The notes under the pieces are model-generated. The model saw nothing but the letters and a program-made list of their open reading frames with translations, ran no database searches and was not told the origin of the DNA. The translations under genes were made by a program, and so were the position numbers. Positions 25,297-34,556 of a stretch of DNA of 64,000 nt are shown here, piece after piece. Positions within the stretch are counted from its first letter, which is position 1. The number at the start of each line of letters is the position of its first letter. Where the stretch lies: assembly GCA_020634495.1 (NCBI GenBank), contig JACKBR010000022.1:1-64000 (forward strand), written 5' to 3'. The stretch is from Ardenticatenaceae bacterium. Lineage in GTDB: Bacteria > Chloroflexota > Anaerolineae > Promineifilales > Promineifilaceae.

Positions 25297-25998
25297 TTAA
25301 TGAATCGTGGTCGCCGCTTCATATTCGGCGTCGGTGACGATACGGCCGTCTAGCATGTGAACTGTGTGGGTGGCATACGCTGTCATGCGCGGGTCATGGG
25401 TAACAACAAGAACGGTACGGCCGTTTTGATGCAGTTCGGCCAGCAAATCCATGATGCTGCTGCCGCTGGCGGTGTCTAGATTCCCTGTTGGCTCATCGGC
25501 CAGGATGAGCTGCGGATTGTTGACCAGGGCGCGGGCCACGGCCACACGCTGCTGCTGCCCGCCAGAAAGCTCGGTGGGCTTGTGGTGCAGCCGGTCAGCC
25601 AGCCCCACGCGCTGGAGCAGCTCAAAAGCGCGGGCATATCGCTGATGGCGCGGAATGCGGGCAAAGCGCATGGGAAAGGCCACATTGTCCAGGGCGCTGA
25701 GGCTGGGAATGAGGTTGAACGATTGAAAGATGAAGCCAATCATTTGCTGGCGAAAAATTGCCAGCCCGTTTTCATCCAGTGCGCCGATGGATTTGTCGCC
25801 GACGCGAATCTCACCGCTGCTGGGGCGGTCCAGCCCCCCAAGCAGGTAAAGCAGCGTGCTTTTGCCCGATCCAGATGGCCCCATGACGGCCCAAAAGGTG
25901 TTTGGCTCAATGCTCAAACTCACGTCCGCCAGGGCGTGAACTTTTTCACGCCCCATTTGGTACGTTTTGCGTAGGTGGTTGATGGTGATGAAGGTCAT
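25297..25998 (-). CDS. LolD/MacB-type ABC transporter ATP-binding protein
   Basis: A 233-residue ATPase with Walker [19 protein letters not shown], the signature [15 protein letters not shown], Walker [12 protein letters not shown] and H-loop VVTHD. The sequence [16 protein letters not shown] is typical of the LolD/MacB/FtsE group. It pairs with the permease at 21951-23255. The operon order on the minus strand is YIP1, ATPase, surface protein, permease. Confidence 0.92.
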   Translation of the reverse strand: MTFITINHLRKTYQMGREKVHALADVSLSIEPNTFWAVMGPSGSGKSTLLYLLGGLDRPSSGEIRVGDKSIGALDENGLAIFRQQMIGFIFQSFNLIPSLSALDNVAFPMRFARIPRHQRYARAFELLQRVGLADRLHHKPTELSGGQQQRVAVARALVNNPQLILADEPTGNLDTASGSSIMDLLAELHQNGRTVLVVTHDPRMTAYATHTVHMLDGRIVTDAEYEAATTIH

Positions 25999-25999
25999 T

Positions 26000-26080
26000 T
26001 CGGTAATTGGTGGTCGGTGAACGGTAATCGGTGGTCGGTAATCGGTTTTTCCGATTACGGATTACGGATTACCGGTTAAA
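26000..26080. repeat. Tandem-arm hairpin repeat, GGTAATCGG family
   Basis: Left units GGTAATTGGTGGTCGGTGAA and CGGTAATCGGTGGTCGGTAA face right units CCGATTACGGATTACGGATT across a TTTTT loop. It fills the YIP1-ATPase spacer and touches the YIP1 stop codon. Confidence 0.85.
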
Positions 26081-26855
26081 AGAACGGCCGTATCACTGTC
26101 AAGTCGCTAAACTGGGCAGAGATGAGGGCCGGAACACCGCGCAGCAAAAAGAGAACGAAGACGGTGAGCAGAACGGCCGTCCACGTTTTCAGCTTGCTCA
26201 AGTTGGCTCCGGCATTCAGGCCAATGCCCAGCAGCAGCCAGTGCCACAGCAGGTAAATGTCCACAAAAGCCAGCAGGGCGGCTACGTAGAGCATCATTGG
26301 CCCTTCGCCAGCCGGGGCAAAGCCAGACAGCCCCAGGGCGCTAAGCGTTTGTCCACTGTTCCACATAGCCACCGTACGCACCACATCGCGCAGGGCAAAG
26401 GGCAGCAGCGCCCATGCCGTAACGTTGAGCACCTGCTGGCTGCTTAGGCGACCGCCCAACAGCGTGAGGCCCAGGTGCAGCAGCCAGCCTAAAAGCAGCC
26501 AGCCCAGGTAGACGCCCAAAACGGCCATGACGGCGGGCAGCAGATAGGTGAAGACGGGGCCGCTCGTAGCGGTCATTGCCTGCTGAAATTGAGCCTGCTG
26601 TTCTGGCGTGTAATATTCCCAGCCTTGGGGCAAGGTGATTTGTCCGCTGGCAGCAGCAGCTGCTTTTAGACCGCCTTCCACCAACGTGCGCACCAGTCCA
26701 GCCAGAATGAGTATGAGAATGGGGGTATGCCAAACGGCCGTGTCCAACTCCACAATCCTGCCAAAGGCACGACGCGGACTAAATAAAACCGGCAAGATCC
26801 AATTGAACCGCCAGCGCCCACCTGGTTCATAAGTTGAAATAGTCAAATCGCTCAT
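26076..26855 (-). CDS. YIP1-family membrane protein
   Basis: A 259-residue protein with a short cytoplasmic N terminus and five hydrophobic segments in the YIP1 arrangement (TPILILILAGLVRTL; PVFTYLLPAVMAVLGVYLGWLLLG; LPFALRDVVRTVAMW; YVAALLAFVDIYLLWHWLLLG; AVLLTVFVLFLLRGV). The function of bacterial YIP1 proteins is not known. It is the first gene of the ABC/surface-protein operon. AAGGAATG precedes the start. Confidence 0.75.
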   Translation of the reverse strand: MSDLTISTYEPGGRWRFNWILPVLFSPRRAFGRIVELDTAVWHTPILILILAGLVRTLVEGGLKAAAAASGQITLPQGWEYYTPEQQAQFQQAMTATSGPVFTYLLPAVMAVLGVYLGWLLLGWLLHLGLTLLGGRLSSQQVLNVTAWALLPFALRDVVRTVAMWNSGQTLSALGLSGFAPAGEGPMMLYVAALLAFVDIYLLWHWLLLGIGLNAGANLSKLKTWTAVLLTVFVLFLLRGVPALISAQFSDLTVIRPFF

Positions 26856-27145
26856 TCAAAACATTCCTTTAAGTGTGTGCCGGTTCCTTCACAAACATTT
26901 CTTTGGAAACGGTGCCCAGAAGCAAGGCGCTCTTTGCCTGAAGCTTTTGGGGCGAGGTTAGCTGCCTGGAACCGCAACGACCACAAACACACATTTGTGA
27001 CCCAATAAATTTTTATGATATTCCATTGATTTGTTGGGGGTACGATAGCTGGCAAAAACCAGCCATCGCTGCGTATTTTACAGCGTATTTTATTAGCTAA
27101 CTTGACGCTGCCTGGCCAAAAATTGGGGGAATTTCAACGATTTAA
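26856..27145. other. Intergenic region between YIP1 and the hybrid kinase
   Basis: I see no convincing gene here. A hairpin at about 27046-27070 (GATGGCTGG, loop, CCAGCTATC on the minus strand) follows the kinase gene and may end or stabilise its transcript, but it lacks a T-run. The promoter of the YIP1 operon must lie in this stretch; no consensus boxes are clear. Confidence 0.5.
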
Positions 27146-29827
27146 CTACGAAGTGGACGCTTGGAGGATTTTTTGAAGGACGTTTGTTAGCCTTTCCAGG
27201 CGAATGGGTTTGCTGATGTAATCGTCCATACCGGCTTCCAGCAGTTTTTCCCGGTCACCTTTTAGGGCATGGGCGGTCATGGCGATGATGTACGGCCGTT
27301 TCTTTCCCACAGTTTGGTTCAGAATCTCGCCAGTGGCGGTAATGCCATCCATTTCGGGCATCTGTATATCCATGAAAATAACATCAAAGGGCTGCTTGGC
27401 CGCACGCTGCACCGCCTCCAGCCCATTTGGCACAAGCTCTATCTGGTATCCCAAACGGTTCAGGATTTTTTCTGCGACTTTTTGGTTGACCACATTATCC
27501 TCGGCCACCAAAATCCTCAGAGGGTGCTTTTGACCCAGCGGGATTGGCGTATCTGCGTGAGCGCGTTGTGCCTGTTGGGCCTGCGAATGGAGAATTTTTT
27601 GCAGCTGGTAGCGCAGAAAATTTAACCTGAGCGGCCTGATCAGGCTTCCTTCGGTGGGGAGTTGGTGTTGGCCCCTGGCCGGTGCCCAATCTAGTGAAAG
27701 CAATGGGGGGCAATTGGGGTCAAGCGCCGCCCAAAGCGTCTCTTGCGGAACAGTTGCCTGGGGGTCAAACAGTACGGCCGTAAACGGGTGGTCTTGGGCC
27801 AGGGCCGTTGCCTGTTCCAGGTCGCTGGCGGTGCTGTACGCTACTTTTAGACAACTCAACTGCTTTTCGAGGGCCAAACGGCCGTTGCCCGGTGGCATGA
27901 GCAGCAAAATAGAATTGCCCGCCAGCGTCTCATCTTCCAATTCCCCAGCGGCCTCCTCCAGCGTTTCCACGGGGGCCACAATGGTAAAATGAAACGCCGA
28001 ACCCTGCCCCAGCTTACTCTTAACCCACATACGGCCGCCCATTAATTCCGCCAGCTGTTTGCTGATGGCTAACCCCAACCCGGTTCCCCCAAATTTGCGC
28101 GTAACAGAAGAATCCACCTGGCTAAAAGATTTAAAAAGGCGAAGGCGCTCATCATTGCCAATACCAATACCCGTATCCTGCACGGTCAGATGAATTTCAA
28201 CCATCTTCTCAGCCAGCCGCCTGCTTTGGATGCGAACGTACACCTCACCCTGATCGGTAAACTTAATGCCGTTGCCAAGCAAGTTAATTAAAATCTGTTG
28301 GAACCGTGTCACGTCCCCCAAAATAAACTCAGGCACATCAGGCTCCATGATGTAGCCAATCTCTAGCCGTTTTTCACGGGCTTTGGGAGCTAATAAATCG
28401 ACGGCCGATTCTAACGTCTCGCGCAGGGAAAACGGTATCGCTTCCAGCTCCAGCTTGCCCGCTTCAATTTTAGAAAAGTCCAAAATGTCATTGATAATGT
28501 GCATGAGGGCTTCGCCGCTGGTTTGAATAATTTGAGCCAGCTCTTCTTGCTGGGCATCCATTTCCAGGCCCAGCAGCAGCTCCGCCACACCAATGATGCC
28601 GTTGAGCGGGGTGCGAATCTCGTGGCTCATGTTGGCCAAAAATTCGGATTTTGCCTGGGTGGCGGCTTCGGCAGCGGCCTCAGCCCGGCGTCGTTTTTTG
28701 ATTTCCTTTTGCAGCGCCTGATTTTTTAGCTGGTAAAGTTCTGTTTCTTGCTGTGCCTTTTGAATCTTGTAGGTTGCTTCCAGGTTGCGAATTTTCTTTT
28801 CTGTCTCGTCGTTTAGAATTTTTCTCTCAAATTCATAATACTTTTCGTAATGAAACAGAGCTTGTTCAAATTTCTGGGTCTGTTTGTAGGCCTGAGCCAG
28901 CGCCAGATGAGATTGAACCAACTCGGCCATGATCTCGGTCTTTTCAGCTAAAGCGAGGGCGCGTTTAAACTTGGCGAAGGCGTTTTTGTACTGCTTTTGG
29001 TGCATGTTGATTTGGGCCAGCCCGCGCAGGGAATAAATTTCGCCATACAGATCGCTTTCTTGACGGAATAGGGCGGTGGCTTTATCAAAATGGCCAACGG
29101 CCGTTTCAAAATTTTGTTGTTTCAAATAAGTCAAACCGACATTGTTTAAGTTGTAAGCATAGATGCGCCTGGGGATGTTATGGGAACGGCCGTATGCTGC
29201 ATACAATTCCAGCCCTACTAAACCAATCTCTAGCGCATTTTCCAGCTGGTTGCACTGGTGGAACGTGTGACACATATTGTTAAAAATTGCAGCCAGGCCA
29301 GCCTTGTCATCCAGATCGGTGTAAAGTTTCTGGGCGTTTTTATAATAGACAATTGCTTTTTCATGCTCACCAGAAATAATGTGCGTATTGCCAATAGTCT
29401 TCTGAACCAATGCCTGCCGGGATAAATTCTTCTCTGCCAGGGCAATTGCCTCGGCCTGGTAGCAAAACGCCAATGCCTTGGGACTATTCCCCAACCGTGT
29501 GTGCGTGGCCCCTGCCTGTAAATAAAGGTTAAAAGCAGCGGGGTGGTCAGCATGTTCTGGCTCTTTCAGGTAAAAAAGCGCCTGCTCCAGCAGAGTAAGC
29601 GCCGGTTCATACTCATGAAACCGGTTATGCAGTTCACAAAGGTTTCGCAGCGCAAAGATGAGGCCGTGCTTGTAGCCAATGGCCTCACAAGCCTCTTTGG
29701 CTTGCAGGCTCAACACCCGGCTTTTTGCCGCGTCTGTTGCCTGAATTGCCCAGGCTTCTTCTAGAAGTTGATCAATTTCTGTAGTTGTAGGTTTCTTTGT
29801 GGTTTGCATACGCCACAGGTTTCCCAT
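27146..29827 (-). CDS. Cytoplasmic TPR hybrid histidine kinase
   Basis: An 893-residue kinase with no transmembrane segment. About 15-345 is a TPR sensor region with 7-8 repeats (for example [27 protein letters not shown] helices). A coiled coil (about 345-395) leads into HisKA with [11 protein letters not shown] (His402) and a HATPase_c domain ([32 protein letters not shown]). A receiver-like segment that has lost its motifs (about 640-745) precedes a true receiver ([23 protein letters not shown] with Asp820, [11 protein letters not shown]). The output partner is not encoded nearby. The start could also be the ATG at 29809. Confidence 0.9.
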   Translation of the reverse strand: MGNLWRMQTTKKPTTTEIDQLLEEAWAIQATDAAKSRVLSLQAKEACEAIGYKHGLIFALRNLCELHNRFHEYEPALTLLEQALFYLKEPEHADHPAAFNLYLQAGATHTRLGNSPKALAFCYQAEAIALAEKNLSRQALVQKTIGNTHIISGEHEKAIVYYKNAQKLYTDLDDKAGLAAIFNNMCHTFHQCNQLENALEIGLVGLELYAAYGRSHNIPRRIYAYNLNNVGLTYLKQQNFETAVGHFDKATALFRQESDLYGEIYSLRGLAQINMHQKQYKNAFAKFKRALALAEKTEIMAELVQSHLALAQAYKQTQKFEQALFHYEKYYEFERKILNDETEKKIRNLEATYKIQKAQQETELYQLKNQALQKEIKKRRRAEAAAEAATQAKSEFLANMSHEIRTPLNGIIGVAELLLGLEMDAQQEELAQIIQTSGEALMHIINDILDFSKIEAGKLELEAIPFSLRETLESAVDLLAPKAREKRLEIGYIMEPDVPEFILGDVTRFQQILINLLGNGIKFTDQGEVYVRIQSRRLAEKMVEIHLTVQDTGIGIGNDERLRLFKSFSQVDSSVTRKFGGTGLGLAISKQLAELMGGRMWVKSKLGQGSAFHFTIVAPVETLEEAAGELEDETLAGNSILLLMPPGNGRLALEKQLSCLKVAYSTASDLEQATALAQDHPFTAVLFDPQATVPQETLWAALDPNCPPLLSLDWAPARGQHQLPTEGSLIRPLRLNFLRYQLQKILHSQAQQAQRAHADTPIPLGQKHPLRILVAEDNVVNQKVAEKILNRLGYQIELVPNGLEAVQRAAKQPFDVIFMDIQMPEMDGITATGEILNQTVGKKRPYIIAMTAHALKGDREKLLEAGMDDYISKPIRLERLTNVLQKILQASTS

Positions 29828-30319
29828 AAAAAGAATTTGTCTATCATCTTTGGCGTGGCCTTGTCGTCAGGATTCCTGTAACTAGATGGAGGATTAGTGA
29901 TTGGCAAGAAAGCCACTGCGAAATCATTTTTAGATCAGTTTTGGGAGATACACAATAAGTAATTAATCTTACTACAATCAAAGCAAATAAGCTTAATACC
30001 TATCCGAATATTAGCCACAGAGTACACAGAGGTTTTTGAGTTTAGGTTCAATGCCTCTGAATTCTCTTTTTCCTCTGTGGCTGTTTCGGAAAGATTCTTA
30101 TGTGGCAGGTCTAATTAAAGGCCAGTTTGTGGGGAGATGAGAGAAAGTTTGTGTCCTCTCCGCCGACCAGAATAAGGTGCTATAATTTGGTCAACAGAAT
30201 TTTTAAGAAAGCAAAGCACAGAAAAGCCTTGGCGAGAGAAACCTGGTTTTTCCGTTTTGTTAGATTTTATCTGCGACACACGTATATCAAGAAAACCTGA
30301 ACTCGTTGAAAAAAAACCT
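29828..30319. other. Intergenic region with CACAGAG hairpin
   Basis: There is no credible gene in about 490 bases. The region is AT-rich and lacks ACGGCCGT. AGCCACAGAG (30013-30022) and CTCTGTGGCT (30073-30082) form a hairpin with a 50-base loop. TATCCGAATATTAGC at about 30002-30016 recurs inverted near 60062-60076. From 30250 to 30288 it holds one copy of a 38-base repeat that is also found at 52389. Confidence 0.6.
30178..30186 (+). promoter_or_regulatory. Extended -10 promoter for the radical SAM gene
   Basis: TGCTATAAT (TATAAT at 30181-30186) is identical to the element before yebC and comM. No -35 box is recognisable. The leader to the ATG would be about 125 bases. Confidence 0.6.
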
Positions 30320-32260
30320 ATGAAAACAGCCGAACAAATTGAAATGATGCTGGAACGCATCTTGCCCCGCGTGACCAAGCCAGGGCGCTACACTGGTGGG
30401 GAATACAATCAGGTCGTGAAAAATTGGGTGGACATTGACTACAAAGTCGCCCTTGCCTTCCCCGATATTTATGATTTGGGCATGTCCAACTTAGGCTTGA
30501 TGATTATGTATGACATCATCAACAAGCATAAAAACCTGCTAGCCGAGCGGGTTTATTGCCCGTGGGATGATATGGAAGCGGTGATGCGTGAGCGGCAGAT
30601 TCCGCTCTTTTCGTTGGAAACCAAGCATCCTGTCCGCCAGTTTGACATGCTGGCCATTAGCCTGCCATACGAGCAGCTCTACACCAACGCCCTCAACCTG
30701 ATCGATCTGGCTGGGCTGCCGGTGCGGGCCGCCGACCGGGATGCCAGCTACCCGCTGGTGATTGCTGGCGGGCACGCCTGTTACAACCCGGAACCGATGT
30801 CCCCGTTCATTGACGTGTTTGTCATTGGTGAGGGGGAAGAGGCGATATTGAAGATCATTGGCGTGATGCGGGCTGCGGCTCATTTGGACCGCGAGACGCA
30901 GCTGCGCTACATTGCCCAAATTGAAGGCTGCTACGTGCCGCGTTTTTATGATGTGGTTTACCACGATGACGGCACTGTGAAAGCGATCACGCCCAACATG
31001 CCGGAAGCGCCCAAAAAAGTGATGAAAACCATCGTGCCGGTAATGCCGCCGCCCGTCACCGATTTCATCATTCCCTTTGTGGAGCTGGTGCATAACCGGG
31101 CCCCCATCGAAATTATGCGGGGCTGTACGCGGGGCTGCCGCTTTTGCCACGCGGGTATGGTGACACGCCCGGTGCGGGAGCGTCCGGTGGAAGAAGTGCT
31201 GACGGCGATGGAGCAAATTCTGGAAAGCACCGGCTATGAAGAGATTGCTCTGCTTTCGCTGTCGTCCAGCGACTACACCCACGTTTTGGAGCTAACGGAA
31301 AAGATTGGCCAGCGTTTTGGCCATTTGGGGCTAAATATTTCGCTGCCGTCTTTGCGCATTGAGTCGGTTTCTACGCAGCTAATGGACAATTTGGGAGACG
31401 GCCGTCGCGGTGGATTCACTTTAGCCCCAGAAGCAGCCACGGAAAAGATGCGCAACATCATCAATAAATATGTGACCCACGAAGAGCTGCTGGAAACCGC
31501 CCGCGAAATTTACCGGCGGGACTGGCGCAGCATCAAGCTGTACTTCATGATTGGGCATCCCATGGAAACGATGGAAGATGTGCAGGCGATTGCCGATCTG
31601 GCCCACCAGGTGCTGGCCGAGGGGCGTAAGTTCCACAACAACAAGGCCAGCGTCAACGTGGGCGTGAGTACGTTTATTCCTAAGCCGCACACGCCGTTTC
31701 AGTGGGAACCGATGGACGAAGTAGAGAATGTGTACGCCAAGATTGACTTGCTGCGCAACGCGATGCGCGGGTCTGGCCTGAAGCTGCGCTGGAACGAACC
31801 GAAGGAGTCGCTGTTTGAGGGCTGGCTGAGCCGGGGCGACCGCCGCATGGCCGAGGTGGTGGAGCTGGCCTGGCGCAAAGGGGCCAAGTTTGATGCCTGG
31901 CACGAGCACCATCTGGAAGATGCCTGGAATGAGGCGCTGGCCGAGGTCGGATTAGAGCCGCGTTTTTACACGCACCGCAAGCGCACCATCGACGAAATTT
32001 TCCCCTGGGAGCATATTGATATTGCCGTGACGAAGAAGTTCCTGACGCAAGATTACCTGATGAGCCAGGAGCAGGAGACGCGGATCGACTGCCGCCATCA
32101 CTGTTTTGCTTGCGGTATTTTGCCCAAGCTGAAGGATTTGCGCCGCGAAACGGCCGATTCTGCCTGGGAGTGCCCCACCGTACCGACACGCCCTCACCAC
32201 AAGCCGCGCCAGGAGCGGGTGCCGGAGGTGGCGGGGATTCGGCTGACGGTGATTCAGTAA
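30320..32260 (+). CDS. B12-binding-type radical SAM protein, TIGR03960-like
   Basis: A 646-residue protein of the family usually called TIGR03960, whose reaction is unknown. The N-terminal half is a degenerate B12-binding/Rossmann domain (VALAFPDIYDLGMSNLGL; LVIAGGHACYNPEPM; VIGEGEEA). The radical SAM core has the cluster motif CTRGCRFC (C269, C273, C276) and the strand SLSSSDY. The end carries a Cys-rich motif, CRHHCFACGI. The partner DUF2344 protein and ribosomal L21/L27 genes that often adjoin it are not here. The TAA stop lies in the first unit of a repeat. Confidence 0.85.
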   Translation: MKTAEQIEMMLERILPRVTKPGRYTGGEYNQVVKNWVDIDYKVALAFPDIYDLGMSNLGLMIMYDIINKHKNLLAERVYCPWDDMEAVMRERQIPLFSLETKHPVRQFDMLAISLPYEQLYTNALNLIDLAGLPVRAADRDASYPLVIAGGHACYNPEPMSPFIDVFVIGEGEEAILKIIGVMRAAAHLDRETQLRYIAQIEGCYVPRFYDVVYHDDGTVKAITPNMPEAPKKVMKTIVPVMPPPVTDFIIPFVELVHNRAPIEIMRGCTRGCRFCHAGMVTRPVRERPVEEVLTAMEQILESTGYEEIALLSLSSSDYTHVLELTEKIGQRFGHLGLNISLPSLRIESVSTQLMDNLGDGRRGGFTLAPEAATEKMRNIINKYVTHEELLETAREIYRRDWRSIKLYFMIGHPMETMEDVQAIADLAHQVLAEGRKFHNNKASVNVGVSTFIPKPHTPFQWEPMDEVENVYAKIDLLRNAMRGSGLKLRWNEPKESLFEGWLSRGDRRMAEVVELAWRKGAKFDAWHEHHLEDAWNEALAEVGLEPRFYTHRKRTIDEIFPWEHIDIAVTKKFLTQDYLMSQEQETRIDCRHHCFACGILPKLKDLRRETADSAWECPTVPTRPHHKPRQERVPEVAGIRLTVIQ

Positions 32261-32640
32261 TCAGTGATCAGTATTCGGTAATCAGTGAAAAGTAGGGGCG
32301 AGGCAGGTGGAAAAGACCCTTGCCAAACGAACGGGTAATTCTCCACCTGCCTCGCCCTGTTAAAAGTTATGAATGAACGGCCGTTTCCACCCAGGAAACG
32401 GCCGTTTTTTGTAAAAGCCAAAAAGATTTTTGAATCAAGTCGACCTCGAATTTGGCTTTTACTTGAGCAAACCACAGAAAAATCGCCCATCGTTTTTCAA
32501 AATGTTTTCTGTGGTTTGCCTATTCCCCCAAAAAAGATTTAAGCCAAATTTAACATTGTTTAGGTTGGGGTTAACCCAGCCCGTTTCAGTTTCTTCTATG
32601 ATGCCAGCATCTTAAAAATTATTGCCTTTGGAGGTCTCAT
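32261..32640. other. Hairpin cluster and leader before the ApbE operon
   Basis: GTAATCAGT units (32256-32290) are followed by four separate perfect hairpins. Their arms are 32296-32311/32340-32355 (16 bases), 32376-32388/32394-32406 (13 bases, terminator), 32411-32422/32451-32462 (12 bases) and 32467-32481/32505-32519 (15 bases). Beyond them lie a GGGTTAACCC palindrome and a GGAGG ribosome-binding site for the next gene. No coding potential is seen. Confidence 0.8.
32376..32410 (+). terminator. Terminator made of two ACGGCCGT octamers
   Basis: AACGGCCGTTTCC, a 5-base loop and GGAAACGGCCGTT are followed by TTTT. Each arm contains one full octamer palindrome. It terminates transcription from the radical SAM gene. 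Confidence 0.85.
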
Positions 32641-33066
32641 ATGAATCGGACAAAAGGAATTTTAGCGGCTGGCACCTTGACTGGCCTGGTGATGATTACG
32701 CTGCTGGGTTTGGGCTTTGGCAATTTGGCGGCGTTAAAAGATGGCGGCAGCGACACGGCCGTTCAGCAAGAAATTATTCCCCAGGAGCCACAAATCACCA
32801 CGACTGATCCCGCTGCCGAAGAAGCGGTAAAAGCGTGGCAGGATTACAGCGCCGAGCTGGAGCAAACGGTACGCACTCTGCAAGAACGGGAAAATACGTA
32901 CCAGTCGCAGATTAATACGGCAAATGACACGATTGTGAATTTGCAGGACCAGATCAACAGCCCAAACAGCGCTGCCGCCAGCAGCAGTGGCGCTTATGCC
33001 GACGATGATGACGAACATGAAGCGCATGAAGAACACGAGCACGAGGAACACGAAGATGACGACTAA
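32641..33066 (+). CDS. Membrane-anchored protein with coiled coil and acidic/His tail
   Basis: A 141-residue protein I do not recognise. One hydrophobic segment at about 7-29 probably acts as signal anchor. A helical coiled-coil stretch follows (AWQDYSAELEQTVRTLQERENTYQSQINTANDTIVNLQDQI, about 65-105). It ends in about 25 Asp/Glu/His residues (DDDDEHEAHEEHEHEEHEDDD-like), which could bind metal ions. GGAGG lies 8 bases before the ATG. It is the first gene of a probable operon with a second small protein, ApbE and a ferric-reductase-like protein, so a redox or metal role is suggested. Confidence 0.75.
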   Translation: MNRTKGILAAGTLTGLVMITLLGLGFGNLAALKDGGSDTAVQQEIIPQEPQITTTDPAAEEAVKAWQDYSAELEQTVRTLQERENTYQSQINTANDTIVNLQDQINSPNSAAASSSGAYADDDDEHEAHEEHEHEEHEDDD

Positions 33067-33355
33067 TCGTGCCGCAAAAAAAGGGTTGCAGACGGGCGTG
33101 CTAAAAACATTTCTGGTGGTGGGGAGTTTGCTGGCCACTCTGGGGGGCACACGCCTGTTGGCTGCACAGGATACGGCCGTTTCTACAACGGCCGTTCCTG
33201 TCAATGAAGCAGTCATCGTGGTCGTTCCGGCGGAAAGCAGCAGTGCTTTGCCGCTGCCGCCCACCAGCCGGGGCACCCAAATTGAGCTGAAACAAATTCC
33301 CCAGGTCGTGCAGCCGCAGATTAAGCCAGTGGCTCGCGCCAGGTCGTCACGGTAA
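33056..33355 (+). CDS. Small secreted or anchored protein of the ApbE operon
   Basis: A 99-residue protein of unknown family. The ATG at 33056 overlaps the preceding stop by 11 bases and has GAGGAA upstream. Basic residues (MTTNRAAKKGLQTGVLK) lead into a hydrophobic segment (TFLVVGSLLATLGGTRLLAA) with a possible signal peptidase site. A short Pro/Val-rich, basic extracytoplasmic tail follows. No flavin or metal motif is visible. Two ACGGCCGT octamers stand 12 bases apart at 33174-33196. Confidence 0.6.
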   Translation: MTTNRAAKKGLQTGVLKTFLVVGSLLATLGGTRLLAAQDTAVSTTAVPVNEAVIVVVPAESSSALPLPPTSRGTQIELKQIPQVVQPQIKPVARARSSR

Positions 33356-33359
33356 ACCG

Positions 33360-34337
33360 ATGAAGCCACAAGCACACCCTGCCACCTGGCAGTCGCACAG
33401 CTTTTGGGCGATGGGCAGCCAGGTTGTCCTCTGGCTAGACAGCAGCGATGTTCTCCAGTCGGCTGCCGCCTTTGCCCAGGCCGAAGCCCTCTTTGCCCGC
33501 AATGAACGTGCCCTGAGCCGCTTTCGCCCAGACAGCGAATTGATGCAGCTCAATGCCCGCTCTGGCCAATGGGTAACGGTTTCGGACTTGCTCTGGCGTG
33601 AGGTAGTGCTGGCGGTGGAGATGGCCCGGCAAACAGACGGCCGTTTTGACCCCACGCTGCTTAAGGCCCTGGTTCAGGCAGGCTATGATCGCAGCTTTGA
33701 GCAGGTTCGGAGTGGAGACCATTTCTCTTGGTGGGAGAGTGAAAAGCTGTACGGCCGTTGGGCTGACGTCGCGCTAGATGAAACCCGGCAGGCAGTGCGG
33801 CTGCCCGCAGGCGTTGCGCTCGATTTGGGCGGCATTGCCAAAGGCGACACAGCCCAGCAAGCCAGGAATCTGCTGCAATTGGTTGGCCCTTGCCTGGTGG
33901 ATGCCGGGGGTGATCTGGTGGCTGGGGCCGCGCCCTTGAGTCAGCCGGGCTGGCCAGTGGCCCTCAGCCCGCCTGGGGTAGATGACTTTGGCGAACCAGA
34001 TGATTTAGCGACGTTTTGGCTGGCTAACGGGGCATTGGCAACGTCTGGCATCGATTATCGTCGTTGGCTGCAAAACGGCCGTCTGGCGCATCATCTCATC
34101 GACCCCCGAACGGGGCAGCCTGCCAGCACAGACCTGCTTACGGCCACCGTGCTGGCGCATGATGCCGCTGCTGCCGAGGCGTGGGCCACCGCCACGCTGA
34201 TCGCTGGGGCGGACGTGGGTACGGCGCTTTTGTTGGATTGGGGTTTGGCGGGATTGGTTGTGGTTGGAGACGGCCGTATCCTGGCCACCCCCCAAATGGA
34301 TCAATTACTTCAAGGCGAGTTCCTCCTGCTTGCCTGA
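33360..34337 (+). CDS. apbE: FAD:protein FMN transferase (ApbE family)
   Basis: Attaches FMN covalently to Thr/Ser of target redox proteins using FAD and Mg2+. The 325-residue protein shows MGSQVVLWL near the start, the FAD-binding stretch ALSRFRPDSELMQLN, VALDLGGIAKGDTAQQA, LVDAGGDLVAG, ATSGIDYRRWL and HLIDPRTGQPAST, in family order. It has no signal peptide. It is 4 bases after the preceding small gene and followed by a ferric-reductase-like gene. No classical FMN_bind domain protein is encoded in the window, so the substrate is open. Confidence 0.9.
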   Translation: MKPQAHPATWQSHSFWAMGSQVVLWLDSSDVLQSAAAFAQAEALFARNERALSRFRPDSELMQLNARSGQWVTVSDLLWREVVLAVEMARQTDGRFDPTLLKALVQAGYDRSFEQVRSGDHFSWWESEKLYGRWADVALDETRQAVRLPAGVALDLGGIAKGDTAQQARNLLQLVGPCLVDAGGDLVAGAAPLSQPGWPVALSPPGVDDFGEPDDLATFWLANGALATSGIDYRRWLQNGRLAHHLIDPRTGQPASTDLLTATVLAHDAAAAEAWATATLIAGADVGTALLLDWGLAGLVVVGDGRILATPQMDQLLQGEFLLLA

Positions 34338-34341
34338 AGCC

Positions 34342-34397
34342 ATTTCCTCGGAAACTGTCTGGCACAGCCTGACCCATCCAAAAGTTTCCGGGGAAAT
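34342..34397. repeat. Dispersed hairpin, ATTTCCNCGGAAACT family, copy 1
   Basis: ATTTCCTCGGAAACT (34342-34356) faces AGTTTCCGGGGAAAT (34383-34397), with one mismatch and a 26-base loop. A second copy with the same arms lies at 56032-56088 in another operon. Confidence 0.75.
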
Positions 34398-34435
34398 CTA
34401 TAACATTTATTCACGTTGCGAGGTTACTCTGGTAG

Positions 34436-34499
34436 AAACCCTAAGGGTTTTGGCAAAATCAATGCCAATTTCTAGAAGTCAAGAAAACCCTTAGGGTTT
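34436..34499. repeat. Perfect 16-base hairpin AAACCCTAAGGGTTTT
   Basis: AAACCCTAAGGGTTTT (34436-34451) and its exact complement (34484-34499) enclose 32 bases. Each arm is itself nearly palindromic. It lies between apbE and the ferric-reductase-like gene and may attenuate or process the transcript; no T-run follows. Confidence 0.75.
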
Positions 34500-34556
34500 G
34501 CGGTGCGTAACATCAAACATTTATTCAAAATTGACTTATCTTTTACTGGAGATTTC

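Noticed and set aside
26852..27055. A 67-codon minus-strand frame in the spacer before the YIP1 gene
   Set aside because: No ribosome-binding site, no recognisable motif, and it overlaps the YIP1 start.
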